Assembly: GCF_000308455.1 (NCBI RefSeq)
Contig: NZ_BAFP01000080.1
Coordinates: 62,001 to 126,000, forward strand
Reading direction: 5' to 3'
DNA length: 64,000 bases
Origin: Nocardia abscessus NBRC 100374
GTDB taxonomy: Bacteria; Actinomycetota; Actinomycetes; Mycobacteriales; Mycobacteriaceae
The notes under the pieces were generated by a model that had not been told where the DNA came from, made no database searches, and worked only from the letters and a program-made list of their open reading frames with translations. This document shows positions 1 through 8,713 of this stretch, in pieces. The position numbers were made by a program, and so were the translations under genes. Within the stretch, counting starts at the first letter, position 1. Each line of letters opens with the position of its first letter.

Positions 1-3000
1 GCTTTCGTGGAGGGCGATCGTCCGCCAGGTGTCTTCACCGGAACGATCGACACCGCGACCACGGACCGGGCCGGAGCCATCGCACTGGACGACCCGGTAG
101 CGGCGGCACGGCAGTGGGTCGAGGGTGGGCACGTCGAATACACGGGCTGGAGTGATCCGGGCGCGCGCCGTATTCATCTGCCCGGCTATGAGTTCGAGCG
201 AGAAAGGTGCTGGGCACCGGACACGAGTGATGCGCCTTCGTCCACGCACGCAGTTGACGCTGCGCGCTTGCAAGACGGCCCTTCGACACGACGAGAGACT
301 GCCGAAAACTCGCTGATACCTGCGGCCCCGACGGCGGCTGCGCCCCAGGACGACAACAGGCTCCGCAACGGTGCCGACCACGACGCTCGCGGGCTCGTGA
401 CGCCTGACGCCGAGCCCGTCTCGTCGGGATCGGCACCGTTGCGGCAGGCCGCCGAGATCTACCTGAAAGGTCTGCTCGCCGAGTACTGCCGACTCGACCC
501 GCAACGGATCCGCACCCGTATCCCGTTGCAGGACTATGGCATCGACTCGGTGCTGATCAGCAAAATGAACGACCGGCTGGAAACAGATTTCGGTCCGCTC
601 CCGAGCACGCTGTTCTTCGAGTACCAGACCGTCCGCGACATCGCGGGCTACCTCGCCGACGAGCACGCGCCGCGCTTGACCGTGCTCACCGCCGACGCGA
701 CCTCCGCGGCACCGTGGCCCGGCAACGCCGCCGTCGCGACCCGCGAGGCACCATCGCCTGGGAACGCCGCCGATGCGACCCACGAGGCGCCGTGGCCCAG
801 CAACGACGCCGGCGTAACGCCCGCGGCGATCGCTCCCAGCAAGGCCGCCGATACGACGCCCGCCGCCACGTCGCCCAGCGACGCCGCCGACGCGACCGGC
901 CACCCCTCCGGGGCAGCGCACACGGTCGCCCTCGATGACACCGGGCGCGAGTCCGCCCTCGGCGACGCGGACGATTCCGACGACATCGCCGTCATCGGCA
1001 TGGCGGGCAAGTTCCCGATGGCGGGAGACGTCGAGGAATTCTGGGCCAACCTGGTCGCGGGCCGCGACTGCATCGTCGAGGTCCCGCCACAACGCTGGGA
1101 TCACCGCGAGTACCTGTCCGAGGACCCCGACGAACCGGGCACCACCTACGCGCGCTGGGGTGGGTTCCTCGATGACGTGGACAAATTCGACGCCCGCTTC
1201 TTCGGCATCACCCCTAAGGACGCCGAGGAGATGGACCCGCAGCAACGACTGTTCCTGGAAACATCGTGGGCGGCATTGGAAGATGCGGGCTACTCGCCGG
1301 ATCGGGTGCGCCGCAGCGCCGCGGCGCGCGGTCTGCCCGATGCCGGAGTGTTCGCCGGGGTGGGTTATGCCGAGTACCAGGCGTTCGTCGGCGTGCCGAT
1401 CTCCGGATATTTCGCGGTGGCGAACCGGGTCTCGTACCACTTCGGCTTCAACGGACCGAGTCTCGCGGTGGACACCGCGTGCTCGGCCTCGCTGACCGCG
1501 CTGCATCTGGCCTGTGCGAGCCTGCGCCGCGGCGAGTCGGCCTACGCGCTGGCCGGCGGGGTGAACGTGTCGATCCACCCGGGCAAGTACCTGCTGCTCG
1601 GTTACGGCCGCTGGGCCTCCACCGACGGCCGCTGCCGGTCGTTCGGTGCGGGCGGCGACGGCTACGTGCCGGGTGAGGGGGTGGTGACCCTCGTGCTCAA
1701 ACCACTGCGGCATGCGCGCGCCGACGGTGACCGCGTCTACGGCGTGATCCGTGGCAGCACCGTCAACCACGGCGGGCGCACCAACGGGTTCACCGTCCCC
1801 AACCCGGTCGCCCAGACCGACCTCATCGGCCGAGCGCTGACCGCGGCCCGCGTGGACGCGGGTGACATCGGCTACGTGGAAGCTCACGGCACCGGCACCG
1901 CGCTGGGCGATCCCATCGAGATCGCGGCGCTGACCAAGGCCTACCGCCGTTCGACGTCCGAGCGCGGCTACTGCGGCATCGGCTCGGCGAAATCCAGTGT
2001 CGGGCATTTGGAAGCGGCCGCGGGCGCCGCGGGCGTGGTGAAGGCACTGCTGCAACTGCGCCACGACACCATCGCGCCGAACTTGCACGGCGATCCGCCG
2101 AATCCGGGCATCGATTTCGCCGCGTCACCGTTCCGCGTCATCGATCGGCCCACGGCCTGGCCGCGCCCAGACGACGGCAAGCCCCGTGTCACCGCCGTCA
2201 GCTCGTTCGGTGCGGGCGGCTCGAACGCCCACGTGATCCTCACCGACGCCGAGCCCACCGTGCCCAGTGCCGAAGACGGGCAACCGCGCATCGTGGTGTT
2301 GTCGGCGCGCGATGGCGACCGGCTCGCGGAACTGGCCGCTCGCACAGCGGACCGGCTGCGCGAACACCCGCTGCCGCTGCCCGATGTGGCGTGGACGCTG
2401 GCCGTCGGGCGGAGCGCGTTCGCACATCGCCTCGCGGTGGTGGCCACCTCCACGGCCGAACTCGTCGAATTGCTCGACAGCGCAGCCGATCCGAGTGTCC
2501 CGGCACCGGCCGAAGGGCTGCTGGTCTTCCGTGGCGTTGCCCGCACCCACCGCGAACTCGACGAGCTGCCCGGCGAGTCGGACGCCGACCGCGCCGAAGT
2601 GCGCGCGCTGCTGCGCTCCGGCAATCTGCCACGAGTCGCCGAGCTGTGGGCCGGCGGCTGGACCGTGGACTGGGAACAGGGCTACGACCAGCCGTTCGGC
2701 CGGACCGTGAGCCTGCCCGGCTACCCGTTCGCGCGGCGCAGGTACTGGATCGTTCCCGAGGACTACCGCAAACGCAGTCACCCGGCTCCCCAGCTGGTCG
2801 CGAAAACAGTGGTCGCGCAGGAGGTCGAGCCGCCCCGGGCAGAGCAGCGCAACGGCCGTTCCACGAACGGCACCGCGCACCGAGCCGAACCGGCGTCGAC
2901 CGAACCGATCGGGTCACCCACGAACCTGCCCGCTCCGACCGGCGTCGCTCAACCGGTCACCACCGACCCAACCGGCGTCGCCGAACCAGCCACCACCGAC

Positions 3001-4803
3001 CCGACCGACGCCACCGAACCAGCCACCACCGACCTGACCGACGCCACCGAACCAGCCACCAACACCCCTACCGGTGGTACCGAATCAGTCACCAACACCC
3101 TGCCCGGCGGAACCGAACGAGTCACCGACACCCTGCCCGGCGGAACCGAACGAGTCACCGACACCCCGCCCGGCGGAACCGAATCAGTCACCATCGACCC
3201 AACCGGCGTCGCCGAAGCGGTCACCGACTCGACCAGTAGCACTGAGCCGGTCACCACAACCCCGACCGACGATGAATTCGACAGCGCCTTGTGCGATCGG
3301 CTCGCCGAGCACATTCGCGACATCTTCGCCGATCTGACCAAGTCCGACCCGGCCGATCTCGATCTCGACGCGGATTTCACCGATTTCGGGTTCGACTCGG
3401 TGGCCACCGTCCGGATGCTCAACCGGCTGATGAAGCACTACGACGTCAAGATCCCGGCGGAGTCGACCGAGCTGTATCCCACCATCGCGTCGCTGTCGCA
3501 CTACCTCGTGGCCGACGGCATCATCGCCGGGACGACGCGGGACGACGCCCCGCGCGCCACCGCGGTGGACCCGGCCGCGACAGTCCAGCAGGACATCCCG
3601 CCGGTGCGCATGGACGCCCCGATCCCGGTGCGGTCGGTCTTCATCACGGGCGTGACCGGCGTGCTGGGCGGCAAGCTGCTGCACGATCTGCTCACGCGCT
3701 CCGACGTGCGAGTGACCTGCCTGGTACGCGGCAAGACCGTGGCCGCGGCCGAGCGCCGGGTCAAGCACTTCCTCAGCACCTACGATCCGGACGGAACCCT
3801 CGACCAGGCGTTCGCCGATCGCGTGACCACTGTGCTCGGTGACGTCGCCAGTGAGCGGCTCGGCTTGGACGAGGTGACCTGGCGGCGGATCGCCGACGAG
3901 GTGGACCTGACCATCCACGCCGCAGGCCGCACCACCTTGGTGACCTTCTACGACGCGCTGGCTCCGATCAACGTCGAAGGCACCCGCCGCGCGGTGGAGT
4001 TCGCGCTGCGCTCACGCGGCAAGTATCTGGTGTACGTGTCGAGTTTCAGCGCCCTGGGTGACCGGCTCAACTTCAACAACCCGCCGTTCACCGAGCGCGA
4101 TCTCGAATTGGGCCAGGGCTACGACCATCTGCCCTACCAGCAGACGAAGTACGAGTCCGAGAAGCTCATCCGCGCGGCCGGCGAGCGCGGACTGCTCTGG
4201 GACATCGTGCGCCCCGGCAACATCATGGGCGACAGCCGCACCGGCCGGTACCCGTTCTCCGAGGTCAGCGTCAAAGGCGCGTACTACGACATCCTCAAGA
4301 CGATGATCGAGACCGGCGAGACGATGCTGACGCCGGTGCACTGGGACATCACCCCGGTCGACTACGTCAGCGCCGCGATCACGCACATCGCGCTGCACCG
4401 CGCGACCTACCGGGAGACCTACCACCTCACCAACCCCGACATCCGGCGCTATTACGACGTGGTCCGCTATGTCCAGCGCGCCGGGTACAAGGTGGACCTG
4501 GTGCCGCTGGAGGAATTCCACCGCAAGGCCACCGACCGGCAGATCCACCGGCTGGGTACCGACGAGGTCTACGACAGCCAGACCCTGGAGATGTTCAAGT
4601 ACGGCATCGAACTGTTCGGCACCATCCACTACGAGGAGAGCTCCTACGCCGACTGCGCCTACACCCGGCGGGTGCTGGGCGCGGCGGGCATCGACTGCCC
4701 GCCGACCGAGGATCTGGTGCGGGTGTATCTGGCGCATTGTGCCGAAGTGGGCTACATCCCCGTGCCGCGGGCGGCCGAGTCGACCGCGGAGGCGCTGCGA
4801 TGA
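1..4803 (+). CDS. Trans-AT type I polyketide synthase subunit ending in a thioester reductase (5' end outside window)
   Basis: The frame is open from base 1, so the true start lies upstream; residues are counted from the ATG at base 7. In order it has the tail of an upstream KS linker (LPGYEFERERCW, 58-69), ACP1 (about 145-218, S181 in GIDSV), a ketosynthase (about 325-745; C492 in TACSAS, H627 in EAHGTG, H667 in SVGHLE), a KS-type linker ending LPGYPFARRRYW (903-914), a repeat-rich linker, ACP2 (about 1095-1170, S1131 in GFDSV) and an NAD(P)-dependent thioester reductase (about 1213-1590, GVTGVLGG, Y1377 and K1381). No acyltransferase, KR, DH or ER is present. This fits a terminal trans-AT module that frees its chain as an aldehyde or alcohol rather than an acid. 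The stop overlaps the next start by 4 bases, so the AT is translationally coupled. Confidence 0.93.
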   Translation, partial: AFVEGDRPPGVFTGTIDTATTDRAGAIALDDPVAAARQWVEGGHVEYTGWSDPGARRIHLPGYEFERERCWAPDTSDAPSSTHAVDAARLQDGPSTRRETAENSLIPAAPTAAAPQDDNRLRNGADHDARGLVTPDAEPVSSGSAPLRQAAEIYLKGLLAEYCRLDPQRIRTRIPLQDYGIDSVLISKMNDRLETDFGPLPSTLFFEYQTVRDIAGYLADEHAPRLTVLTADATSAAPWPGNAAVATREAPSPGNAADATHEAPWPSNDAGVTPAAIAPSKAADTTPAATSPSDAADATGHPSGAAHTVALDDTGRESALGDADDSDDIAVIGMAGKFPMAGDVEEFWANLVAGRDCIVEVPPQRWDHREYLSEDPDEPGTTYARWGGFLDDVDKFDARFFGITPKDAEEMDPQQRLFLETSWAALEDAGYSPDRVRRSAAARGLPDAGVFAGVGYAEYQAFVGVPISGYFAVANRVSYHFGFNGPSLAVDTACSASLTALHLACASLRRGESAYALAGGVNVSIHPGKYLLLGYGRWASTDGRCRSFGAGGDGYVPGEGVVTLVLKPLRHARADGDRVYGVIRGSTVNHGGRTNGFTVPNPVAQTDLIGRALTAARVDAGDIGYVEAHGTGTALGDPIEIAALTKAYRRSTSERGYCGIGSAKSSVGHLEAAAGAAGVVKALLQLRHDTIAPNLHGDPPNPGIDFAASPFRVIDRPTAWPRPDDGKPRVTAVSSFGAGGSNAHVILTDAEPTVPSAEDGQPRIVVLSARDGDRLAELAARTADRLREHPLPLPDVAWTLAVGRSAFAHRLAVVATSTAELVELLDSAADPSVPAPAEGLLVFRGVARTHRELDELPGESDADRAEVRALLRSGNLPRVAELWAGGWTVDWEQGYDQPFGRTVSLPGYPFARRRYWIVPEDYRKRSHPAPQLVAKTVVAQEVEPPRAEQRNGRSTNGTAHRAEPASTEPIGSPTNLPAPTGVAQPVTTDPTGVAEPATTDPTDATEPATTDLTDATEPATNTPTGGTESVTNTLPGGTERVTDTLPGGTERVTDTPPGGTESVTIDPTGVAEAVTDSTSSTEPVTTTPTDDEFDSALCDRLAEHIRDIFADLTKSDPADLDLDADFTDFGFDSVATVRMLNRLMKHYDVKIPAESTELYPTIASLSHYLVADGIIAGTTRDDAPRATAVDPAATVQQDIPPVRMDAPIPVRSVFITGVTGVLGGKLLHDLLTRSDVRVTCLVRGKTVAAAERRVKHFLSTYDPDGTLDQAFADRVTTVLGDVASERLGLDEVTWRRIADEVDLTIHAAGRTTLVTFYDALAPINVEGTRRAVEFALRSRGKYLVYVSSFSALGDRLNFNNPPFTERDLELGQGYDHLPYQQTKYESEKLIRAAGERGLLWDIVRPGNIMGDSRTGRYPFSEVSVKGAYYDILKTMIETGETMLTPVHWDITPVDYVSAAITHIALHRATYRETYHLTNPDIRRYYDVVRYVQRAGYKVDLVPLEEFHRKATDRQIHRLGTDEVYDSQTLEMFKYGIELFGTIHYEESSYADCAYTRRVLGAAGIDCPPTEDLVRVYLAHCAEVGYIPVPRAAESTAEALR
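712..906 (+). repeat. Tandem 39-base repeat in the PKS linker between ACP1 and KS
   Basis: About five in-frame copies of a degenerate 13-residue unit of the type P-x-P-x-N-A-A-x-A-T-x-x-A follow one another. They encode an Ala/Pro/Thr-rich flexible tether between the first carrier protein and the ketosynthase. The repeats look expanded by slippage or recombination and diverge towards the 3' end. Confidence 0.75.
2959..3222 (+). repeat. Tandem 33-base repeat in the PKS linker before ACP2
   Basis: Eight in-frame copies of an 11-residue unit run head to tail; the clearest adjacent pair reads TDTLPGGTERV twice, and other copies are of the TTDPTGVAEPA or TTDPTDATEPA type. The array encodes a Thr/Pro/Glu-rich tether between the KS linker and ACP2. 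The near-identity of neighbouring copies suggests recent expansion, so copy number may vary between strains. Confidence 0.85.
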
Positions 4804-6602
4804 GCGGCGAGTGCACAATCGTCTTCCCTGGCCAGGGCGCCCAGCGCACCGGGATGGGCGCGGATTTCTGTGCCGAGTTCCCCCTAGCCCGAGACACTTT
4901 CGCCGAAGCGAGCGCCGCGGTGGGCGAGGATCTGTTGCGGATCTGCGTCGAGCGGGATCCGCGGCTGCATCGCACGGAGTACACCCAGCCCTGCGTGCTG
5001 ACCATGGAGATCGCCGCCTACTGGGTGCTGGCGGCCGAATTCGGTGTGCGGCCCGTCGCCTTCGGCGGGCACAGCCTCGGCGAGTACGCCGCGCTGGTCG
5101 CGGCGGGCGTGCTCGACCTCGCCGACGGTGTGCGGCTGGTGCGCACCCGCGGGGCGCTCATGCAGCGTGCCGTGCCGGAGGGTGCGGGGGCGATGGCCGC
5201 GCTGATCCTGCCGGACATCGCCGGCTCGGGGGTGAGCGATCTGGTGGCCGAGGCGGGCGCGGAGGTGGCCAACGACAATTCGACCGATCAGCTCGTCATC
5301 AGCGGTGGCAGCGAAGCGATCGCGGCGGCGCGCGTCGTCCTCGCCGAACGCCTGCCGGACCTGCGGTTCGTCCCGCTGCGGGTGAGCGCGCCGTTCCACT
5401 CGCGGTGGATGCGCGGCATCGAAACCGAATTCGCCGGACATCTCGCCGAGTGCGCCCCGCGCATCCGCGCCGAACGTGCGGTCGCGGTGACCTCGAACTA
5501 CACCGGGGAGTTCCACCGGCCCGAAACCGTCACCGAGCATCTGGTCCGCCAGATCTCGGCTCCGGTGCGCTGGACCGCGAACATGCGCGCGTTGCTGCGC
5601 TCCGGCACACCCCGCTACGAGGTCGGTCCGTCGGCGCCGCTGTCGAAGTTCTTCTCGACGCTGGGCGCGCCGGTGACCCGCATCGCGACAGTACGCGATC
5701 TGCGTGAGCTACACGATGATGCGAGAACCATTGCAGCCGAGCCGCTTCCGGCGTCGACCGAACCCTCCCACAGAACGACGATCACTGCGGCCGACACGAT
5801 TCCGGCTTCGACGCCACCTCCAGCCGCCCCCGAACCGGTACGACCCACCGATACGGGTGGGCTGACCATCCACCGCAAGACAGCGGGAACGCCGAGCCTG
5901 CGGTTGTTCTGCTGGCCGTTCGCCGGTGGCAAAGCCGCGGCCTACACCCCGTGGCGGCGCGAACTGCCCGACTGGGTGGAGCTGTGTGTGATCGAACTAC
6001 CCGCCCGGCAACGGCATCTGGCGCAGACACCGATCCGCCGCTTCACCGATCTCCTCGACGCCGCGCTGGCGCGGGTAGTGCCGCTGACCGACATGCCGTT
6101 CGCCTTCTTCGGCCACAGCCTGGGCGCGCTGGCCGCTTACGAGGTAGCGCGCCGCCTGCCCGAGGAGATCGTGCCGCGGGCGCTGTTCCTCGGTGGCGCG
6201 GTGGCCCCGCACCTGCCCAGGCCAGGTCGCTTGTCGGAGCTGCCGGATCACGAGTTCGTCGCCGCGGTAGGCCATTACGGCGGCATCCCGCCGGAGGTGC
6301 GCGAGACCCCGGAGGTGATGGCGCTGTTCCTGCCCGCGTTGCGCAGCGACTTCGAGATCTTCGACGACTACCGGTTCGTCCCCGCCACCGCCCCGTCGTG
6401 CCCGGCCCATCTGTTCGGCGGTCGGGACGACCGCCAGGTGGCGGCCACCCAGTTGGAGGCCTGGCGCGATGTCCTGCCGGGTCTGCGCTCCACCGAGCTG
6501 CTGCCCGGCGGTCACTTCTTTCTCGCCGAGCAGCGGGCAGCGCTGCTCGGCTCGCTCGCGGACAAGCTCGCCGCTGTCCGCCCCGACGCGGTATCCGCCT
6601 GA
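4800..6602 (+). CDS. Discrete malonyl-type acyltransferase fused to a type II thioesterase
   Basis: 600 aa. Residues about 1-300 are a FabD-like acyltransferase with VFPGQGAQ at the N-terminus, S92 in GHSLGE and H200 in APFHSRW; the FHS context is usual for malonyl-CoA specificity. After a Pro/Thr-rich linker (about 305-355) comes a type II thioesterase of the GrsT/RifR kind with S440 in GHSLGA, the acid loop GGRDDR and GGHFFL near the end. The AT is expected to load the AT-less modules in trans, and the thioesterase to clear stalled or wrongly primed carrier proteins. The ATG was chosen because it overlaps the preceding stop as ATGA. Free ATs are common in trans-AT clusters, but I find the fusion with a type II TE unusual. 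Confidence 0.93.
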   Translation: MSGECTIVFPGQGAQRTGMGADFCAEFPLARDTFAEASAAVGEDLLRICVERDPRLHRTEYTQPCVLTMEIAAYWVLAAEFGVRPVAFGGHSLGEYAALVAAGVLDLADGVRLVRTRGALMQRAVPEGAGAMAALILPDIAGSGVSDLVAEAGAEVANDNSTDQLVISGGSEAIAAARVVLAERLPDLRFVPLRVSAPFHSRWMRGIETEFAGHLAECAPRIRAERAVAVTSNYTGEFHRPETVTEHLVRQISAPVRWTANMRALLRSGTPRYEVGPSAPLSKFFSTLGAPVTRIATVRDLRELHDDARTIAAEPLPASTEPSHRTTITAADTIPASTPPPAAPEPVRPTDTGGLTIHRKTAGTPSLRLFCWPFAGGKAAAYTPWRRELPDWVELCVIELPARQRHLAQTPIRRFTDLLDAALARVVPLTDMPFAFFGHSLGALAAYEVARRLPEEIVPRALFLGGAVAPHLPRPGRLSELPDHEFVAAVGHYGGIPPEVRETPEVMALFLPALRSDFEIFDDYRFVPATAPSCPAHLFGGRDDRQVAATQLEAWRDVLPGLRSTELLPGGHFFLAEQRAALLGSLADKLAAVRPDAVSA

Positions 6603-6618
6603 TGAAGGGATGCAGTAA

Positions 6619-7035
6619 ATGAAAGTCGAAGTCCTCACCCCCTCGTGCAACCTCGACACCGTCCGCGACGGCCGCGGCGGCATTTTCACCTGGGTCCCGC
6701 CGGAGCCCCTGCTGGAGTTCAACCTGATCTACATGCACCCCGGCAAGGTGCGTGGCCTGCACTACCACCCGCACTTCGTCGAGTACCTGCTGTTCGTCGA
6801 GGGCAATGGCGTGCTGGTGACCAAGGACGACCACGAGGACCCGAACTGCCCGGAGGAATTCATCCACGTGGGCAAGGGCATCTGCACCCGCACGCCGATC
6901 GGGGTGATGCACACGGTGTACTCGATCACCCCGCTGACGTTCGTCGCCATGCTGACCAAGCCGTGGGACGAATGCGATCCGCCGATCGTGCAGGTGGCGC
7001 CGCTGCCGCACACCTTGGAAGGCAACGGCGCATGA
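6619..7035 (+). CDS. Small cupin-fold protein, possibly a sugar-nucleotide ketoisomerase or epimerase
   Basis: 138 aa, a single cupin barrel. The metal-site motif GLHYHPHFVEYLLFVEG (about 36-52) and a second histidine in PIGVMHTVY (about 95) are visible. Size and setting resemble WxcM/FdtA- and RmlC-like sugar-nucleotide enzymes, and the neighbours are GDP-sugar and methyltransferase genes, so a 3,4-keto-isomerisation or epimerisation step is plausible. A polyketide-modifying cupin cannot be excluded. It lies 16 bases after the AT-TE gene and its TGA overlaps the next possible ATG (ATGA). Confidence 0.8.
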   Translation: MKVEVLTPSCNLDTVRDGRGGIFTWVPPEPLLEFNLIYMHPGKVRGLHYHPHFVEYLLFVEGNGVLVTKDDHEDPNCPEEFIHVGKGICTRTPIGVMHTVYSITPLTFVAMLTKPWDECDPPIVQVAPLPHTLEGNGA

Positions 7036-7169
7036 GCGCGACACCCCGGAGAGGGGAGGCGTCCACGGCGGCCTGCTCTCGTGCCGAGGTGGACGCGGCG
7101 TGGGTGGCCGGGACGCGGCGCAGCCCGGCCGCACGCTACGAAGCGCACACCGGAAAGGACGCCATGTGA
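7032..7169 (+). CDS. Possible 45-aa coupled micro-ORF
   Basis: The ATG overlaps the cupin stop as ATGA, and the TGA (7167-7169) overlaps the GTG start of the following SDR gene as ATGTGA. The peptide is Ala/Arg/Ser/Thr-rich, has one cysteine, no predicted membrane segment and no family I recognise. It may only carry ribosomes across the gap, or it may be chance in GC-rich DNA. The exact fit at both ends is the sole argument for it. Confidence 0.3.
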   Translation: MSATPRRGEASTAACSRAEVDAAWVAGTRRSPAARYEAHTGKDAM

Positions 7170-7891
7170 GCCGATTACGTGTCGCCGTGGTCGGCGCCGC
7201 GGGATATGTGGGCGCCGCGCTGGTCGAGGCGCTCGGCAGGAGCGGACGGTGGGAGGTGGTGCCGGTGGTGCGCGCCGACCACGAACTGCATCGCACGGCA
7301 GGTCGCTACGACGTGCTGGTCAATGCCGCCTGCCCGTCGAAACGTTTCTGGGCCGAGCACAATCCCGGCGCCGACCGCCAGGAGACGGTGGACAAGACGC
7401 GCCTGCTGCGCGAGCGGTGGCGCTGGGACCGGTTCGTGCAGATCAGCAGCATCTCCGCGCGCACTCAACTGGACACCGTCTACGGCCGGCACCGTGCCGA
7501 GGCCGAGCAATTGTGTTCCGGCGCGGAGACTCTCGTCGTGCGCCTCGGCCCGATGTACGGCGGGGACTACCGCAAGGGCGTGCTGGCGGACATGGCCGCC
7601 GACCGTCCGGTGTTCGCCAGCGGCCGCTCGCGCCAGAGCTTCGCCCCGGTGGACTGGTGCGCCGACTGGATCGCCGCCCATCTCGCGGACACCGGCCTGC
7701 GCGAGGTCGGCGCACGCACCACGGTGACACTGGCCGAGGTGCGCGACGCGGTGGGCTCGCGGTCGGAGTTCGCCAAAGACCATGTGGACGACCAGTTCCC
7801 GATCACCGCCACCGGCTCCGACTGGCCGGATGCGGCGGCGGTGATCGACTGGCTGGCCGGGCGGAGGGTCAGCGGTGCGCGGGCGAACTGA
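7166..7891 (+). CDS. NAD-dependent epimerase/dehydratase family (extended SDR)
   Basis: 241 aa from the GTG at 7166, preceded by GGAAAGGA. A Rossmann motif GAAGYVG (about 9-15) opens the protein. The catalytic segment reads SSISART..VYGRHR, so the usual YxxxK has become YxxxR. It is shorter than most sugar-nucleotide dehydratases (about 310-340 aa). Position beside the cupin and GDP-mannose dehydratase genes suggests a ketoreductase or epimerase step on the deoxysugar; the substrate is inferred, not seen. Its 3' end overlaps that of the convergent GT2 gene by 23 bases. Confidence 0.8.
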   Translation: MSRLRVAVVGAAGYVGAALVEALGRSGRWEVVPVVRADHELHRTAGRYDVLVNAACPSKRFWAEHNPGADRQETVDKTRLLRERWRWDRFVQISSISARTQLDTVYGRHRAEAEQLCSGAETLVVRLGPMYGGDYRKGVLADMAADRPVFASGRSRQSFAPVDWCADWIAAHLADTGLREVGARTTVTLAEVRDAVGSRSEFAKDHVDDQFPITATGSDWPDAAAVIDWLAGRRVSGARAN

Positions 7892-8627
7892 TGCGGTGCC
7901 TGCCGGGGCGCAGGTATTTCTCCGCGCACAGCACCAGCAGGAAACGCACGCTGGTGGCCACGTCACGGGTGCGCATCTTGGACGCGCCCGCGGTGCGGTT
8001 GAGGACGTGGATCGGCACCTGCTCGATCCGGAAGCCGTTGGCGGCGAGGATGTAGAGACTTTCGAAGAAGAAGGAGTATCCGGTCGAGCGAACACGATCG
8101 AAAGCGGCCACCGGAACCGTGTCCAGCCGGTAGTATCTGAACGCGCCGGTGGCATCGTAGGGCATCCGCAGCAATGTCACGGTGAGAAAATGCCCGACCC
8201 GGGTGAGGACCTTGCGGAAGGGAGTCCAGTCGGCGAGGCTGTCCTCTTTCAGATATCGCGATCCGACCACGATGTCGAAACCGTCCGCCGCCGCGCGCAA
8301 TGCCGGAAGATACGACGGCGGATGCGCGAAATCGGAATCCATCGTGATGATGTGACGATATCCCTGCGCGTAGGCCCAGCGGATACCGGCCTGGTGCGCG
8401 GAGCCGACGCCTTGGCGACCGGCCCGATGCAGCACGTGGATGCGGGGCGCATGCTGTCGGGCCAGGTCATCGAGCACATCGCCGGTGCCGTCCGGGGAGT
8501 TGTCGTCGACGAACAGGACATCGAAATCGTTGCCCTGTTCCAAGATCTGAGCGAGCAACGGGCCCACGTTGCGACGCTCGTTGTACGTCGGAATCATTAC
8601 CAGAGTTTTTTCGGAGGCCGCGCTCAT
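7869..8627 (-). CDS. GT2 glycosyltransferase, polyprenyl-phosphate mannose synthase-like
   Basis: 252 aa. The N-terminal half is a GT-A fold with IPTYNERRN, VDDNSPDGT and the metal-binding TMDSDF, and SLADWTPFRKVLTRVGHFLT occupies the interface region of DPM1-type enzymes. There is no C-terminal membrane domain. Members move mannose from GDP-mannose to a polyprenyl phosphate at the inner face of the membrane. In this cluster it could feed the membrane GT87 at 14.4 kb. It is the only tailoring gene here on the minus strand, and the ATG has a -10-like hexamer 8 bases upstream and no Shine-Dalgarno sequence. Confidence 0.87.
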   Translation of the reverse strand: MSAASEKTLVMIPTYNERRNVGPLLAQILEQGNDFDVLFVDDNSPDGTGDVLDDLARQHAPRIHVLHRAGRQGVGSAHQAGIRWAYAQGYRHIITMDSDFAHPPSYLPALRAAADGFDIVVGSRYLKEDSLADWTPFRKVLTRVGHFLTVTLLRMPYDATGAFRYYRLDTVPVAAFDRVRSTGYSFFFESLYILAANGFRIEQVPIHVLNRTAGASKMRTRDVATSVRFLLVLCAEKYLRPGRHRISSPAHR

Positions 8628-8635
8628 GCAATCGA

Positions 8636-8641
8636 ATTCTA
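8636..8641 (-). promoter_or_regulatory. Candidate leaderless promoter (-10) of the GT2 gene
   Basis: On the minus strand TAGAAT ends 8 bases before the ATG at 8627 and no ribosome-binding site lies between, as expected of a leaderless transcript. No convincing -35 hexamer is visible. Confidence 0.45.
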
Positions 8642-8668
8642 ATACCGGCGGCGACCGAAAGATAGGTA

Positions 8669-8697
8669 TTGCCCGCCATTTGGCTACCGGTTAGTCT
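8669..8697 (+). promoter_or_regulatory. Candidate promoter of the GDP-sugar operon
   Basis: TTGCCC and TAGTCT are separated by 17 bases and lie just upstream of the GGAGG ribosome-binding site (8705-8709) of the GDP-mannose dehydratase gene. Together with the divergent GT2 promoter this 86-base gap is a two-way control point inside the cluster. Confidence 0.45.
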
Positions 8698-8713
8698 CGG
8701 GGTTGGAGGTTTG

